Source: Chitinophagales bacterium (lineage in GTDB: Bacteria > Bacteroidota > Bacteroidia > Chitinophagales > Saprospiraceae). Taken from it: a stretch of 64,000 bases of DNA. Under the pieces are notes generated by a model. That model was given only the letters and a program-made list of their open reading frames with translations. It ran no database searches and had not been told where the DNA came from. The translations under genes and the position numbers were made by a program. Location: the NCBI GenBank assembly GCA_013299105.1, contig JAAFJY010000028.1:1-64000 (forward strand). Direction: 5' to 3'. Shown here one piece after another: positions 15,593 through 25,348 of this stretch. Each line of letters opens with the position of its first letter. Within the stretch, counting starts at the first letter, position 1.

Positions 15593-18500
15593 ATGTCAAG
15601 ATTCTTAGTAAAAATTGCGGGTGAATTGAGTGTCGGTACGGCAACATTGGTTGAATTCCTCAATAAAAAGGGGTATGAAATCGAAAATAAACCAAATGCC
15701 AAGGTAACTGACGATATGTACTCTGAACTCACGAAAGAGTTCCAGAAGTCTATTGAGATTAAGGATGCTTCCCGACAAGTCAATATTGGTGTCGCTCGCC
15801 CAAAAAACGAGCCAGAACCCGCTGCCCCAGTTAAAAAAGATCCAGAAACAGCGAGCAACCAGGAAGTTGATTTCAGGGTAAAGCTCCAGCAACCAAAAAT
15901 TGTAGGCAAAATCGACTTGTCTGGCTCTTTGAAACCAAAAGCTGAACAAGCCCAGCCCAATCCAGAGCCTGTTGCGCCAGTTAAAAAAGAAACTCCTTCG
16001 GCACCTGTCGAAGCACCCATCGCGCAAACGCCTCCAGTGCAAGTCCAGCCAGTTGCATCAACTCCATCAGTACCAGTTGAGCACGCTAAACCTAAAGTCG
16101 AAGCGACTACACCAAGCGTTGAACAAACCGAAGGTGAAGTAGAGGAGGACAAGAATTACCGGGCTGAAACGCCAGAATTGCGCGGCCTCAAGATCATGGG
16201 TAAGATCAATATCGACTCCTTTGATCGCTCTGGTAAAAAGAAAGACAAGCCCAAAGAGCCGAATAGAGATCGTCGACCCAACCAAGGTGGGCAACAAGGT
16301 GGACAAGGTGGCCCTAACCAAGGCCAGCCTCGCCAAGATCGTCCCGACCGCCAAGGTGGGCAAGGTGGTGGAAATCCCAATAGCCAGGACCGCAGGCCAC
16401 AAGGACAAGGCGGACAAGGTGGTGGCCAAGATCGCAGACCTCAAGGACAAGGCGGTCAAGGCCAGCAAGGTGGCGGTCAAGACCGCAGGCCCCAAGGCCA
16501 AGGTGGCGGACAGGGCAACCAAGGTGGCGGCCAAGGTCAAAACAACAACAACAACGAAGGTCGCAATAAGCGTAAACGCGTCATCGTGAGCGCTGCCAAC
16601 GGCCAGCCAAGCAATAATACGCAAGGTGGTGGCAACCAGGGCGCACGCCAAGGTGGTGGGCAAGGTGGCGGCGGTAACATGCAAAACCGCCGACCATTTC
16701 CAGGCGGCAACCAACAAGGGGGCAATCGAGGGCCACAAAACCGTGGAGGCAACGACCAACAGGAAGTTTCTCAACGCGAGATTGATGAAAAACTGAAAGC
16801 AACCCTGGCACGCCTCACTGGCGGCGGGGGCAAGAAAAAACGCCAAAAACTGCAACGCGACAAGCGCGAGCGCTTCCGTGAAAAGCAAGAAATCATCGAC
16901 CAAGAGGCAATGGGCGGAAAGCTCCAGGTGACTGAATTCATTTCGGTATCGGAGTTGGCCAGCATCATGGACGTAGCCGTGACTGAAGTCATCATGGCTT
17001 GTATGAGCTTGGGCGTTATGGTATCGATTAACCAGCGCCTCGACGCCGAAATCATCGAATTGGTAGCAGGGGAATTCGGGCACGAAGTAGAATTCATCTC
17101 TGTGGACGACCAGGTAGATGATGAAAATGAAGTTGAAGATGCCGAAGAAGACCTGAGCCACCGTGCGCCGATCGTAACCGTAATGGGGCACGTTGACCAC
17201 GGTAAAACTTCTTTGCTCGACTATGTCCGCAAAACCAACGTCGTTAAGGGCGAAGCCGGGGGGATCACCCAGCACATCGGTGCCTATGAAGTGCGCCTGG
17301 ACGGTGGCCGCAAAATCACCTTCTTGGATACTCCTGGCCACGAAGCCTTTACCGCGATGCGTGCCCGTGGTGCCAAAGTGACCGATATCGCGATCATTAT
17401 CATCGCTGCGGACGACAGCATCATGCCTCAAACCCGTGAAGCCATCAGCCACGCACAAGCAGCTGGTGTACCCATGGTGTTTGCCATCAACAAGGTGGAC
17501 AAAGCTGGCGCACAACCCGAAAAAATCAAACAAGAATTGGCCAGCATGAACTTGCTGGTGGAAGACTGGGGGGGCAAGTACCAATCCCAGGATATTTCGG
17601 CCAAATCGGGCTTGGGTATTCCAGAGCTGATGGAAAAAATCCTGCTTGAAGCCGAATTACTTGAGCTCAAAGCCAACCCAGACCGCCAGGCCACTGGTAC
17701 CGTTTTGGAAGCTACACTCGACAAAGGCCGGGGCTATGTGACCAAAATGCTGGTTCAAAATGGCAGCTTGAACGTAGGCGACATCATCGTAGCCGGTGAA
17801 TTCTCAGGCCGTGTACGCGCCATGCTCAACGACCAGGGTGTCCGGGTCGACAAAGCTGGACCTGCCACGCCCGTGATGGTACTGGGCTTGAGTGGTGCAC
17901 CTCAAGCTGGTGACTTGTTTAAAGTTTACGACAATGAGCAAGATGCCCGCCAAATTGCTTCTAAGCGCTCGCAAATCAGCCGCGAACAGGCCAACCGCGC
18001 CACCAAGCGTATTTCGCTCGACGAAATTGGCCGCCGCCTTGCTTTGGGCAATTTCAAGGAGTTGAACCTGATTGTAAAATGCGACGTGGATGGTTCGGTA
18101 GAAGCCTTGTCGGATTCTTTGATGAAGTTGTCGATCGAAAAAGTACAAGTGAACGTCATCCACCGCGGTGTAGGTCAGATCAACGAATCTGACGTATTGC
18201 TCGCTTCTACTTCCGACGCCATCATCATCGGCTTCCAGGTGCGCCCATCCTCAAACGCCCGCAAAGTAGCCGAGAAGGAAGGAGTAGAAATCAAGACTTA
18301 CTCGGTTATCTACGACGCCATCGAAGAGGTGAAAGCCGCTATCGAAGGTATGTTGGAGCCTACCAAAGAAGAAAAAATTACTGGCTTGGTAGAAATCCGC
18401 GTAGTATATCGCATCAGCAAGGTAGGCACCGTTGCCGGTTGCCAAGTGGTAGAAGGCAGGATTATGCGCAATAACCACATCCGGGTCGTGCGCGATGGTA

Positions 18501-18688
18501 TCGTAGTCTTCCCAACCCGCGAAGGTGCCCACGGCGAGGTCGCTTCACTCAAGCGTATAAAAGAAGACGTTCGCGAAGTGAAAAATGGCCTGGAGTGCGG
18601 TGTTTCGATCAAAAACTTCAACGACATCCAAGAAGGCGATATCATCGAAGCCTACGAGATCACCGAGATCAAGCAACGATTGGATTAA
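15593..18688 (+). CDS. infB: translation initiation factor IF-2 with a long Gly/Gln-rich N-terminal region
   Basis: GTPase that places initiator tRNA on the 30S subunit. 1031 residues: an IF2-N-type start ([22 protein letters not shown]), a Pro/Glu-rich linker, then about 150 residues dominated by GGQ/QGG and DRRPQGQ units (nt 16280-16750), a basic helix ([20 protein letters not shown]), and a second IF2-N subdomain ([15 protein letters not shown]). The G domain follows with [32 protein letters not shown] and NKVDKAGA, then domains II-IV. The core is canonical. The Gly/Gln/Arg region is predicted to be disordered and is the unusual part. It is the third gene of the rimP-nusA-infB set but has its own promoter box. 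Confidence 0.97.
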   Translation: MSRFLVKIAGELSVGTATLVEFLNKKGYEIENKPNAKVTDDMYSELTKEFQKSIEIKDASRQVNIGVARPKNEPEPAAPVKKDPETASNQEVDFRVKLQQPKIVGKIDLSGSLKPKAEQAQPNPEPVAPVKKETPSAPVEAPIAQTPPVQVQPVASTPSVPVEHAKPKVEATTPSVEQTEGEVEEDKNYRAETPELRGLKIMGKINIDSFDRSGKKKDKPKEPNRDRRPNQGGQQGGQGGPNQGQPRQDRPDRQGGQGGGNPNSQDRRPQGQGGQGGGQDRRPQGQGGQGQQGGGQDRRPQGQGGGQGNQGGGQGQNNNNNEGRNKRKRVIVSAANGQPSNNTQGGGNQGARQGGGQGGGGNMQNRRPFPGGNQQGGNRGPQNRGGNDQQEVSQREIDEKLKATLARLTGGGGKKKRQKLQRDKRERFREKQEIIDQEAMGGKLQVTEFISVSELASIMDVAVTEVIMACMSLGVMVSINQRLDAEIIELVAGEFGHEVEFISVDDQVDDENEVEDAEEDLSHRAPIVTVMGHVDHGKTSLLDYVRKTNVVKGEAGGITQHIGAYEVRLDGGRKITFLDTPGHEAFTAMRARGAKVTDIAIIIIAADDSIMPQTREAISHAQAAGVPMVFAINKVDKAGAQPEKIKQELASMNLLVEDWGGKYQSQDISAKSGLGIPELMEKILLEAELLELKANPDRQATGTVLEATLDKGRGYVTKMLVQNGSLNVGDIIVAGEFSGRVRAMLNDQGVRVDKAGPATPVMVLGLSGAPQAGDLFKVYDNEQDARQIASKRSQISREQANRATKRISLDEIGRRLALGNFKELNLIVKCDVDGSVEALSDSLMKLSIEKVQVNVIHRGVGQINESDVLLASTSDAIIIGFQVRPSSNARKVAEKEGVEIKTYSVIYDAIEEVKAAIEGMLEPTKEEKITGLVEIRVVYRISKVGTVAGCQVVEGRIMRNNHIRVVRDGIVVFPTREGAHGEVASLKRIKEDVREVKNGLECGVSIKNFNDIQEGDIIEAYEITEIKQRLD

Positions 18689-18711
18689 TGTACTTTATGT
18701 ACAATCAACTA

Positions 18712-18773
18712 GATCAAGCGCCCCTTGATCAGTAAATAAAAAAGCCCGCCAGAGAGATTTGACGGGCTTTTTT
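18712..18773. terminator. bidirectional terminator between infB and cysS
   Basis: AAAAAAGCCCG (18738-18748) pairs with CGGGCTTTTTT (18763-18773). An additional small hairpin GATCAAG/CTTGATC lies at 18712-18730. The genes converge here, so the main hairpin can serve both. Confidence 0.9.
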
Positions 18774-18796
18774 CGTTGAAGTTTGAATCTGCTTGT

Positions 18797-20302
18797 TTAC
18801 TCCATCGTCCACGCAGTACCCTCCTTGCCATCCTTAAGTTGGATGCTCAGTTCTTTGAGCGTATCGCGGATCTTGTCCGAAGCGGGCCAATCCTTGCGGG
18901 TACGGGCGTCTTGGCGCATGTCGATCACCAATTGCATCAGCCCATCGAGGGTTTTAAAATGATTGTCGCCAGCAGCAGCTTCGTCTTTGAGGCCAAAAAT
19001 ATCAAACAAGAAAGTCTGAAAAAGGTCCTTCAATGCGCTTAAAGTGCTTTCGCCCAAACCTGCCATACTTTGGTGGCCATCTTTCCACGAGTTGATTTTG
19101 CTCACGGCTTCAAACAACAGGGCCAGGGCCTTGGGCGTGTTGAAGTCATCGTCCATTTCGGCTTTTACTCCCTTGATCAAAGCAGCAACTTCGCCATCTT
19201 GTTCGCTTCTTTGGCCATCGCCAGTTAAAGTCATTTTTTGCAAACTTGCATAAGCCTCCATCAGGCGGCGATAGCCTTTTTCGGCAGCTTGCAAGGCTTC
19301 ATCGGTCAGGTCCAGGGTGCTGCGATAGTGGGTTTGTAGCATGAAAAAGCGGATCACCATCGGGCTGTAACCCTTGCTGATGTGCGCGCTATTGCCCGTA
19401 AACAGCTCTTCCGGCATGATCGAGTTGCCATCAGACTTGGACATTTTTTTGCCATTCAGCAGCAGCATATTACCGTGCATCCAAGTACGGGCTGGGTTGC
19501 AATTACAAGCACCAAAATTTTGTGCCACCTCGTTTTCGTGGTGTGGGAACTTGAGGTCACCGCCACCGCCATGAATGTCGAATTGGGTACCAAGGTATTT
19601 GGTGCTCATCGCCGAACACTCCAGGTGCCAGCCAGGAAAACCCAGTGACCAAGGTGAGTTCCAGCGCATCAGGTGCTCGGGGTCGGCCTTGATCCAAATT
19701 GCAAAATCGGAAGGGTGGCGTTTTTCGTCCTGTTTTTTGAGGTTGTCGCGCGACTCCGCCATCAAGTCTTCAATCTTACGCCCCGACAGTTTGCCATACA
19801 TTCCACTGCTCTCTGCAAACTTGATGGTGTCGAAATACACCGAGCCATTGGCCTCGTAGCCATAACCATTGTTGATGATGGTCTGCACCATTTCGATTTG
19901 CTCAGGAATGTGGCCGGTAGCGCGAGGTTCGATATTGGGAGGTAAGGTGTTGAAAATTTTCATCATGTCATGGAAGCCCACCGTGTATTTTTGGGCCACT
20001 TCCATGGGTTCCAACTGCTCCAAGCGCGCCATTTTACCCAGTTTGTCTTCTGCCCCGGTATCGTGATCGCCTTCCAGGTGGCCTACATCGGTGATGTTGC
20101 GCACATAGCGTACTTTATAGCCCAGGTGAAGTAGGTACCTGTAGATGATGTCAAAACTTACAAAAGTCCGGCAATTGCCCAGGTGAACGTTGTTGTAAAC
20201 TGTTGGTCCACATACATACATGCCTACCCGGCCAGGGATCAATGGGGTGAATACTTCCTTGTCTTTGCTCAGGCTGTTGTAAATTTTCAATTGGCTGTCC
20301 AT
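18797..20302 (-). CDS. cysS: cysteinyl-tRNA synthetase
   Basis: Charges tRNA-Cys. This is a class I synthetase of 501 residues with the zinc-site cysteine in [15 protein letters not shown] (HIGH-like motif), [10 protein letters not shown] with further zinc ligands, [14 protein letters not shown], and [10 protein letters not shown] helical anticodon-binding region forms the C-terminus. The frame is open further upstream, but a consensus promoter lies at 20321-20350, inside that extension, so the ATG at 20302 (MDSQLKIYN) is chosen. It is monocistronic. Confidence 0.96.
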   Translation of the reverse strand: MDSQLKIYNSLSKDKEVFTPLIPGRVGMYVCGPTVYNNVHLGNCRTFVSFDIIYRYLLHLGYKVRYVRNITDVGHLEGDHDTGAEDKLGKMARLEQLEPMEVAQKYTVGFHDMMKIFNTLPPNIEPRATGHIPEQIEMVQTIINNGYGYEANGSVYFDTIKFAESSGMYGKLSGRKIEDLMAESRDNLKKQDEKRHPSDFAIWIKADPEHLMRWNSPWSLGFPGWHLECSAMSTKYLGTQFDIHGGGGDLKFPHHENEVAQNFGACNCNPARTWMHGNMLLLNGKKMSKSDGNSIMPEELFTGNSAHISKGYSPMVIRFFMLQTHYRSTLDLTDEALQAAEKGYRRLMEAYASLQKMTLTGDGQRSEQDGEVAALIKGVKAEMDDDFNTPKALALLFEAVSKINSWKDGHQSMAGLGESTLSALKDLFQTFLFDIFGLKDEAAAGDNHFKTLDGLMQLVIDMRQDARTRKDWPASDKIRDTLKELSIQLKDGKEGTAWTME

Positions 20303-20320
20303 GCGATTTGTTTTGCGGCA

Positions 20321-20350
20321 CAAAAATAGGGGAAAAGGTGTGATTTGCAA
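20321..20350 (-). promoter_or_regulatory. consensus promoter of cysS
   Basis: Minus strand: TTG (20348-20350), a 19-base spacer, TATTTTTG (20321-20328). This is a full match to the Bacteroidota consensus and fixes the cysS start downstream at 20302. Confidence 0.85.
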
Positions 20351-20432
20351 GTTTGACGGGCCTAGCCAGTATTTTTGATTACCTATCAAAGGGTTTTGGG
20401 ATTTGAAAGGTTCCTACACCACGGAATCACAG

Positions 20433-21479
20433 CTACATTTCCAAGATCACCTTTACACAGCCATCCAGTTTGTTGGCAAAAATGTCATATGCCTTTACCC
20501 CATCGCGTAGTGCATAGCGGTGGGTAAACACCGAACACAACAAAGCTGCATCATCCTGCGCTGCTTGCAGCAATTTTTCGAGGTAAAAACGCGCCGGGCA
20601 ACGGCCAATTTTATAAGTCAGGTTTTTGTTGTAAGCTTCTACAGGTGTAAAAACGGTGTGCTCGTGCGTGCAAACGCCCACTGCCGAAAAAATACCCCCG
20701 GGCCGCAGCAAATCAAAGGCCAGTCGATTGGATTTTTCCTGGCCCACGGCTTCTAAAACGGCATCCGCGCCACGCCCCTCAGTCATTTCACGGATGAATT
20801 GAATGGCATCGGTTTGAGCAAAATTGATCGACTTGGCCCCCCAACGCTCGGCTTCCGCTAGTCGTTCTGGTACCTGGTCGATGGCGTAGAGGTGTCCAGC
20901 CCCCAATTTTCGCGCAGCCCAGATCGTCATCAAACCCACCGGGCCACAACCCAGCACCACTTGGGTTTCATCGGGGCGAATACCCGCCTGGTCGGCGCAG
21001 AAATAACCCGTAGAAAGAATGTCCCCCAGCAACAAGGCTAATTCATCGGGCATGCCCTCCGGTATTTTAACCAAAGTACCAGCGGCCAAAGGCACCCGAA
21101 CGTACTCAGCCTGTCCACCGTGCAAGCCTTCGCCTTTTTCGACCCAACCAAACAATTGCCCCTGCTCGCAGCGGCAAGTCAGGCCCTTGCGGCAATAAAA
21201 ACACTGCCCACAGGAGCTGGTGAAGGGGCTCATCACCCGGTCGCCTTTTTTCAAATTTTTGACGGCCCTCCCTACTTCCACCACCTCGCCACAAAATTCG
21301 TGGCCCATTGCCGTACCGCTGTCCAAACCTTGCTCGTGGGCGTGGTACACATGCAAATCCGAGCCACAAATGGCACAATGAGATACCTTCACAATGGCAT
21401 CATCGGGCTTCAGGATAGCGGGATCGGGGATGGATTCGTAGTGGAGCTCGTGCTTGTTGTGGAAGGTTAGTGCTTGCAT
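20433..21479 (-). CDS. zinc-dependent alcohol dehydrogenase (MDR family, Tdh/formaldehyde dehydrogenase-like)
   Basis: 348-residue NAD(P)-dependent medium-chain dehydrogenase. Catalytic zinc ligands sit in CAICGSDLHVYH and GHEFCGEVVEVG. Structural-zinc cysteines lie in SSCGQCFYCRKGLTCRCEQG. The nucleotide fold has LGCGPVGLMTIWAARKLGA followed by the acidic residue in YAIDQVPERL. The substrate cannot be told: it most resembles threonine dehydrogenase/sorbitol dehydrogenase and glutathione-independent formaldehyde dehydrogenase-like branches. It lies 18 bases after the TOPRIM-like gene on the same strand, so it may be read from that operon, but no functional tie is visible. Confidence 0.88.
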   Translation of the reverse strand: MQALTFHNKHELHYESIPDPAILKPDDAIVKVSHCAICGSDLHVYHAHEQGLDSGTAMGHEFCGEVVEVGRAVKNLKKGDRVMSPFTSSCGQCFYCRKGLTCRCEQGQLFGWVEKGEGLHGGQAEYVRVPLAAGTLVKIPEGMPDELALLLGDILSTGYFCADQAGIRPDETQVVLGCGPVGLMTIWAARKLGAGHLYAIDQVPERLAEAERWGAKSINFAQTDAIQFIREMTEGRGADAVLEAVGQEKSNRLAFDLLRPGGIFSAVGVCTHEHTVFTPVEAYNKNLTYKIGRCPARFYLEKLLQAAQDDAALLCSVFTHRYALRDGVKAYDIFANKLDGCVKVILEM

Positions 21480-21497
21480 GGGTTGGGTATGTCAAGG

Positions 21498-22166
21498 CTA
21501 ATCAATAAGGTTCATCGCTTTGAACGTTTTTTTCACTGCTTCTTCAAATGTTTGAAAAGAGGATAGTTTTCGCAGGCCATCCAGCTTGATTTTTTGGCCT
21601 AAAATGCCATACAAATCAGTAATATTCAACTCTCTCCGTCTTCTTCTGTTAAGGCCACTTCTCGCTTGCACAATTGCTTTGCTGATGACTTGTTTGGGAT
21701 CGCTATAGGATTCCGGAGGTTGATTCAAGCCCAAATCGCTTGAGCTCAAATTGGTACCGATCTCCTCCAATAAAAGAGCCAAATCAGCCAATATCCAAGC
21801 CTCACTCATCTGCACAGGTACAATGGGAACTAGGTATTCGATATGACCGACCTTCAGTTCACTCACTGCCTTGAAAGCCGGATTAATTTTATTTGCAAAG
21901 CTATTGCTGGAATCCGGTTGGTCTGCATCGGTATGAACACACAGTAGCGTCAGTCCGTATTCTTCGTATCCATTGATGGCAGCTTCACAAACCTGGTCAA
22001 TAAAACGATTAGACTGTCCTTTGGGAATGATCCGCACTTCTCGTATTTCCATTTCAGTTTTTGCCAAAAAATCAACCTCGTGTAAAGTTCTTTCAATGAT
22101 GCTGGACAAAAATCGATGGTCTGTGCTACCTTCTGCCAATAATCCTACAAAAATCTGGTAAGCCAT
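21498..22166 (-). CDS. DUF4276-like TOPRIM-fold protein paired with an ATPase
   Basis: 222 residues. The N-terminus has the TOPRIM-type acidic motif LLAEGSTDH (E12) and later LCVHTDADQ (D80, D82). PVQMSEAWILADL (E122, W124) matches the E-x-W-x-L-A-D signature I associate with DUF4276/DUF3226. TOPRIM domains bind metal and act as nucleases or in nucleotidyl transfer in OLD-type proteins. No fused ATPase is present: the ATPase is the separate gene 3 bases upstream. The C-terminus is basic (RSGLNRRRRREL). I infer the nuclease or effector half of a two-gene defence-type module. This is not demonstrated. Confidence 0.75.
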   Translation of the reverse strand: MAYQIFVGLLAEGSTDHRFLSSIIERTLHEVDFLAKTEMEIREVRIIPKGQSNRFIDQVCEAAINGYEEYGLTLLCVHTDADQPDSSNSFANKINPAFKAVSELKVGHIEYLVPIVPVQMSEAWILADLALLLEEIGTNLSSSDLGLNQPPESYSDPKQVISKAIVQARSGLNRRRRRELNITDLYGILGQKIKLDGLRKLSSFQTFEEAVKKTFKAMNLID

Positions 22167-22169
22167 AAT

Positions 22170-23537
22170 TTAGACTACTTCTTCAGCTTGAAGATAATGT
22201 TCAACGGTTTTCAAGGTCATTTTTCGCTCTGATTCGTTGAGCGGCAAAGCCAATTGAATGTTAGCTTCTTTCAAAACGGGAGTGATTTTGGAAATTTCGT
22301 ATTTCAGTTGGCGTTTTTCATCAATTATGGTGGACATTTCAGCATAATAAACAGCTACCTGCAAATCTTCAGCCCATACTTGCATCTGATTAACCAATTT
22401 AGGCGAATGGGTATTGACCACCACTTGCCTCAATGCATCATCAGGATAAGAAAAATCAGCGGACAAATCCCTAAGCAAGGAGGCCATTGCAGAAATGCGG
22501 AACGGATTGATTCCATTTTCAGGCTCTTCAAAACAGAGCAAGCTGGCATGTTTTTCATCCTGTTCAAGAATACACAAGGTCAATATTCGGAGGGTTCCTT
22601 CCGAAAGTACCCTTGAGGAAAATTCACGACCATCCTCTCCGTATAGCTTAATGATGTACTGTTGAGTCGATTTGTCATCTAGCACATCAACCTTGACGAA
22701 ATTGGGTAAAAACTTGTTCAGTTTACGCGATATTTCCGTCAAAGCATAGAGATCATGTGACTTAATGCGATGTAGTGCTGCTGCTAGGTTTTTGCCTGAA
22801 ACACTGATGGTATCGCGCATGCCTGGTTCTTTGAGCGTGGGTTCCCGCAAATCGGCAGGGTTTAGATGCAAGAACTGCCAGGAGCGCATGTCTTCTTTTA
22901 CCGCAAAAACGTGTGGAAAATCAACGTTGTTTACCCCACCCAATACCGTTTGTGAGATGCTGTCCGCAGGCGTAGCTCTGCCGCCTTGTCGGCCATCTTG
23001 TCTTATTTTGATAGCAGTTTTATTGCCTTCAGTTTCCGTTTTAATGAATGGCAAACTGGTTCCTCCACTACGTAAACTTTTACTCAATACTCTGGCTTGT
23101 GGATGGCGTTTTACCCAGGCATCATCCTCGATACGAATGCGTTCCAGGCTTTCTTTGATCACATACAAATCCTCGAATCCTAGCTCGTTCTGCTTGCGTT
23201 CGAGGTGCAGTTCATATTTTAGGCGGGTATGGTTGAGCGTTACTTCCCCGCCCCAATTGTCTCTTATTTGACGATTCAATAAGAGTTCGATTTCAAAGGA
23301 CATACTTTGGGCAAAGTCTTGGTCACTAAACTGGGTAAACAACTCACTGGGATTTCCCCTCTGTTCGGCAAAAGCGGTACGCAAATCGACCTCTGCCAAC
23401 CTTGCCAAAAGTTTCAAAGCATCAAAAAGGTTGCTCTTGCCCGAAGCATTGGCTCCTGCGATGACTGTCAATGGTGCAAACTCCATGTGAAAGTCCTGAA
23501 AAGATTTGAACCCGCTGATTTTGATGCTGGTGAGCAT
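22170..23537 (-). CDS. AAA15/AAA21-type (OLD/RecF-like) ABC-family ATPase
   Basis: 455 residues. Walker A GANASGKS (residues 28-35) follows ISGFKSFQDF, typical of RecF/OLD-like ATPases. An ABC-signature-like LSEGT (about 311), Walker B LLCFEEPENGI (about 333-343) and the H-loop VNTHSP (H377) complete the fold. The inserted middle (about 90-290) is family-specific. The next gene begins 3 bases downstream and encodes a TOPRIM-like protein, so the pair mirrors, as separate chains, the fused OLD/GajA arrangement and other ATPase-plus-toprim defence pairs such as AbiL or PARIS. The ATG at 23537 is preferred over a TTG at 23579 that lies within the promoter region. Confidence 0.88.
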   Translation of the reverse strand: MLTSIKISGFKSFQDFHMEFAPLTVIAGANASGKSNLFDALKLLARLAEVDLRTAFAEQRGNPSELFTQFSDQDFAQSMSFEIELLLNRQIRDNWGGEVTLNHTRLKYELHLERKQNELGFEDLYVIKESLERIRIEDDAWVKRHPQARVLSKSLRSGGTSLPFIKTETEGNKTAIKIRQDGRQGGRATPADSISQTVLGGVNNVDFPHVFAVKEDMRSWQFLHLNPADLREPTLKEPGMRDTISVSGKNLAAALHRIKSHDLYALTEISRKLNKFLPNFVKVDVLDDKSTQQYIIKLYGEDGREFSSRVLSEGTLRILTLCILEQDEKHASLLCFEEPENGINPFRISAMASLLRDLSADFSYPDDALRQVVVNTHSPKLVNQMQVWAEDLQVAVYYAEMSTIIDEKRQLKYEISKITPVLKEANIQLALPLNESERKMTLKTVEHYLQAEEVV

Positions 23538-23556
23538 ATGATATGGTAGTGTTGAC

Positions 23557-23587
23557 CAAAGATCGGGAAAAAACAGCAACTATGCAA
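23557..23587 (-). promoter_or_regulatory. candidate promoter of the ATPase-TOPRIM operon
   Basis: Minus strand: TTG (23585-23587), a 20-base spacer, GATCTTTG (23557-23564), one mismatch to TAnnTTTG. It is 20 bases before the ATPase start. Confidence 0.5.
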
Positions 23588-23616
23588 ATTTGAGTAGAAG
23601 GAAGCCTGTTTGCACC

Positions 23617-23654
23617 AAAAAAGCCTCCCCACTAAACAAGCAGGAAGGCTTTTC
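23617..23654 (-). terminator. terminator of the GIN-domain gene
   Basis: On the minus strand AAAAGCCTTCC pairs with GGGAGGCTTTTTT around an 11-14-base loop and ends in a T-run. It lies 22 bases after the stop of the gene at 23676, separating it from the ATPase operon. Confidence 0.8.
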
Positions 23655-23675
23655 TTGATCTTTTTCATAGGGCTC

Positions 23676-24365
23676 TTACTTCATCCGCCGCACATCGCCA
23701 CCCAGGAATGACTTGTGTTGAATGGAAGAAGGTTCTTCACGGTAGCGGATTTCGCCGCCCAGGCTGGCTGAAGCCCTTAGGGTGCCACGAGTGTTTACTT
23801 CTACTCTTCCACCCGTCCCAGCGCGGGCTTCGGCTTCGCCAGCTTCGACTTCGCTGCACTTGCATACGCCACCAGTGCTGCCGTTGAAGTCAGCTTTCTG
23901 GGCGTAGCCGTACATTTTTAAGACACCGCCCTCGCTGGCACTGCCTTCCAGTTTTTGCACATTGACCGAGGCTTTGAGTTGGCCTCCACTGGTGACGCTG
24001 GCGATGAGCAATTCGCCTTTGAGCGTGTCTTTGCATACCACTTCAGCACCAGCGTTTGCCCTTACGCCCCGCAGCGATTTGTAAGTCACGTATGCTTTAA
24101 TGATCTCATTGCGGTACATAAAGGCATTCAGGATTTGAATGCGCAGCACTCCTCTGTTTACGCGCACTTCTACATCTTTTTCGGGAATACCGTCGATGTA
24201 CAGCACTACTTTTTCCTCGTTTCCAGCAATCATTTCTACTTTTACTGAGCCGATGGCGCTGAATTCATCAAAATGATCAACCATCACTTCTTTTTGCGCC
24301 GACAAAGAAGTTTGCCATAAAAAAAGCAAAGGAAGCGCAACGCGAATCAAATTTTTACTGGCCAT
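23676..24365 (-). CDS. GIN-domain (DUF2807) envelope protein
   Basis: 229 residues with a signal peptide (about 1-23, ending LSAQ). FDEFSAIGSVKVEMIAG is the typical start of the DUF2807/GIN domain, known as a putative auto-transporter adhesin head with a beta-helix-like repeat pattern. The repeating GG/GEVEAGEAEARAGTGG segments fit this. It is exported, probably periplasmic or surface-attached; function unknown. It ends in basic residues (GGDVRRMK) and has no T9SS tail. Divergent from the SRAP gene. Confidence 0.82.
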   Translation of the reverse strand: MASKNLIRVALPLLFLWQTSLSAQKEVMVDHFDEFSAIGSVKVEMIAGNEEKVVLYIDGIPEKDVEVRVNRGVLRIQILNAFMYRNEIIKAYVTYKSLRGVRANAGAEVVCKDTLKGELLIASVTSGGQLKASVNVQKLEGSASEGGVLKMYGYAQKADFNGSTGGVCKCSEVEAGEAEARAGTGGRVEVNTRGTLRASASLGGEIRYREEPSSIQHKSFLGGDVRRMK

Positions 24366-24442
24366 AGCTGAATATTTTTGTGTAAAACGTACTGCAATAA
24401 GATGTAGTATTCACCCTTTCACCCCCATCCAAGAAGGTAAAA

Positions 24443-24473
24443 TTGCAAAAATGACGATTTGGGACTACCTTTC
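24443..24473 (+). promoter_or_regulatory. candidate promoter of the SRAP gene
   Basis: TTG (24443-24445), a 20-base spacer, TACCTTTC (24466-24473), one mismatch to TAnnTTTG. The start codon follows at 24494. Confidence 0.5.
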
Positions 24474-24493
24474 GGGAGTACAAATCTATCCCA

Positions 24494-25171
24494 ATGTGTG
24501 GCCGCTATTCTTTTTCTAAAAATAAAAAGCAGGTAAAAACCGAGTTTCCTGAGTTGGAAGTACCCGCTGAGTTGGAGCACAATTACAATCTGGCCCCCAC
24601 CCAGCAAGCCTATGTGATCAGCAATGAAGATCCCTCCTGTTTGATCCAAATGCAGTGGGGCTTGATCCCCAACTGGGCGCAAGACCCCAAGATGGGTGCC
24701 AATCTCATCAATGCCCGGGTCGAAACTTTGACCGAAAAGCCCAGCTTTAGCGAAGCGCTGGAGCAGAGGCGTTGTCTGGTATTGGCCGATGGCTTTTATG
24801 AATGGCAAAAAATGGGCAAGCAACGCAAGCCTTATTTCATTTACCCCCAAAATGGACAAATGCTGGTGATGGCGGGGTTGTGGGACTTTTGGCAAAACGA
24901 CTCCCAAAGTATCCTCAGCTTCAGCATCATTACCACTGCTCCCAACCTTGAGATGAGCCCCATCCATGACCGCATGCCTTTGGTGCTGCAAAACCAAGCA
25001 GAACAAACGGCCTGGCTCAAGAAGGAGAACAGTACAATTTTCAAGGATTTGCTGCGTACCCCAGCCGATGGCTTACTCAAAATGCACGTGGTGAGTCCCT
25101 TAGTCAACGCAGTGCGCAACAATGGCCCGCAACTGCACGCCAAGGACCCGCAAATCAGTTTGTTTGAGTAA
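24494..25171 (+). CDS. SOS response-associated peptidase family protein (SRAP; YedK/HMCES-like)
   Basis: 225 residues. SRAP proteins crosslink to abasic sites in single-stranded DNA through Cys2, exposed after removal of Met1. The start MCGRYS shows that Cys2. Further active-site positions are visible: N in NYNLAPTQ, E in ADGFYEWQK and H in SPIHDRMPLVL. The length is normal for the family, and the ATG is certain because Cys2 must follow it. This is DNA-damage protection. It is monocistronic, divergent from the GIN gene. Confidence 0.95.
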   Translation: MCGRYSFSKNKKQVKTEFPELEVPAELEHNYNLAPTQQAYVISNEDPSCLIQMQWGLIPNWAQDPKMGANLINARVETLTEKPSFSEALEQRRCLVLADGFYEWQKMGKQRKPYFIYPQNGQMLVMAGLWDFWQNDSQSILSFSIITTAPNLEMSPIHDRMPLVLQNQAEQTAWLKKENSTIFKDLLRTPADGLLKMHVVSPLVNAVRNNGPQLHAKDPQISLFE

Positions 25172-25227
25172 AATATTGCCAAATTCCACATTTCCGCCGC
25201 CTCATCATACTTTTTCTACCTTCTTCG

Positions 25228-25235
25228 TACCTTTG
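25228..25235 (+). promoter_or_regulatory. candidate -7 box for the barrel-yjbQ genes
   Basis: TACCTTTG followed by C matches TAnnTTTG. No TTG at the ideal distance. The preferred start is 25349. Confidence 0.45.
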
Positions 25236-25348
25236 CGCTGCTTTTTTCCGTTTAGGAACATGGAAAAGTGAACAGTAAGATTTTCTGGCACAATTTTCTG
25301 AGCAAAAATTTAGAAAAGGGCAGCACTTGGCTGCAAAGAAGGTACCTC

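Noticed and set aside
16067-17584. 505-aa minus-strand open frame opposite infB
   Set aside because: It is the antisense of the Gly/Gln-rich and G-domain regions of IF2; low-complexity Leu/Ala composition is the expected shadow.
20303-20389. Extended N-terminus of CysS
   Set aside because: A consensus promoter (20321-20350) lies inside it, and the conserved start is MDSQLKIYN at 20302.
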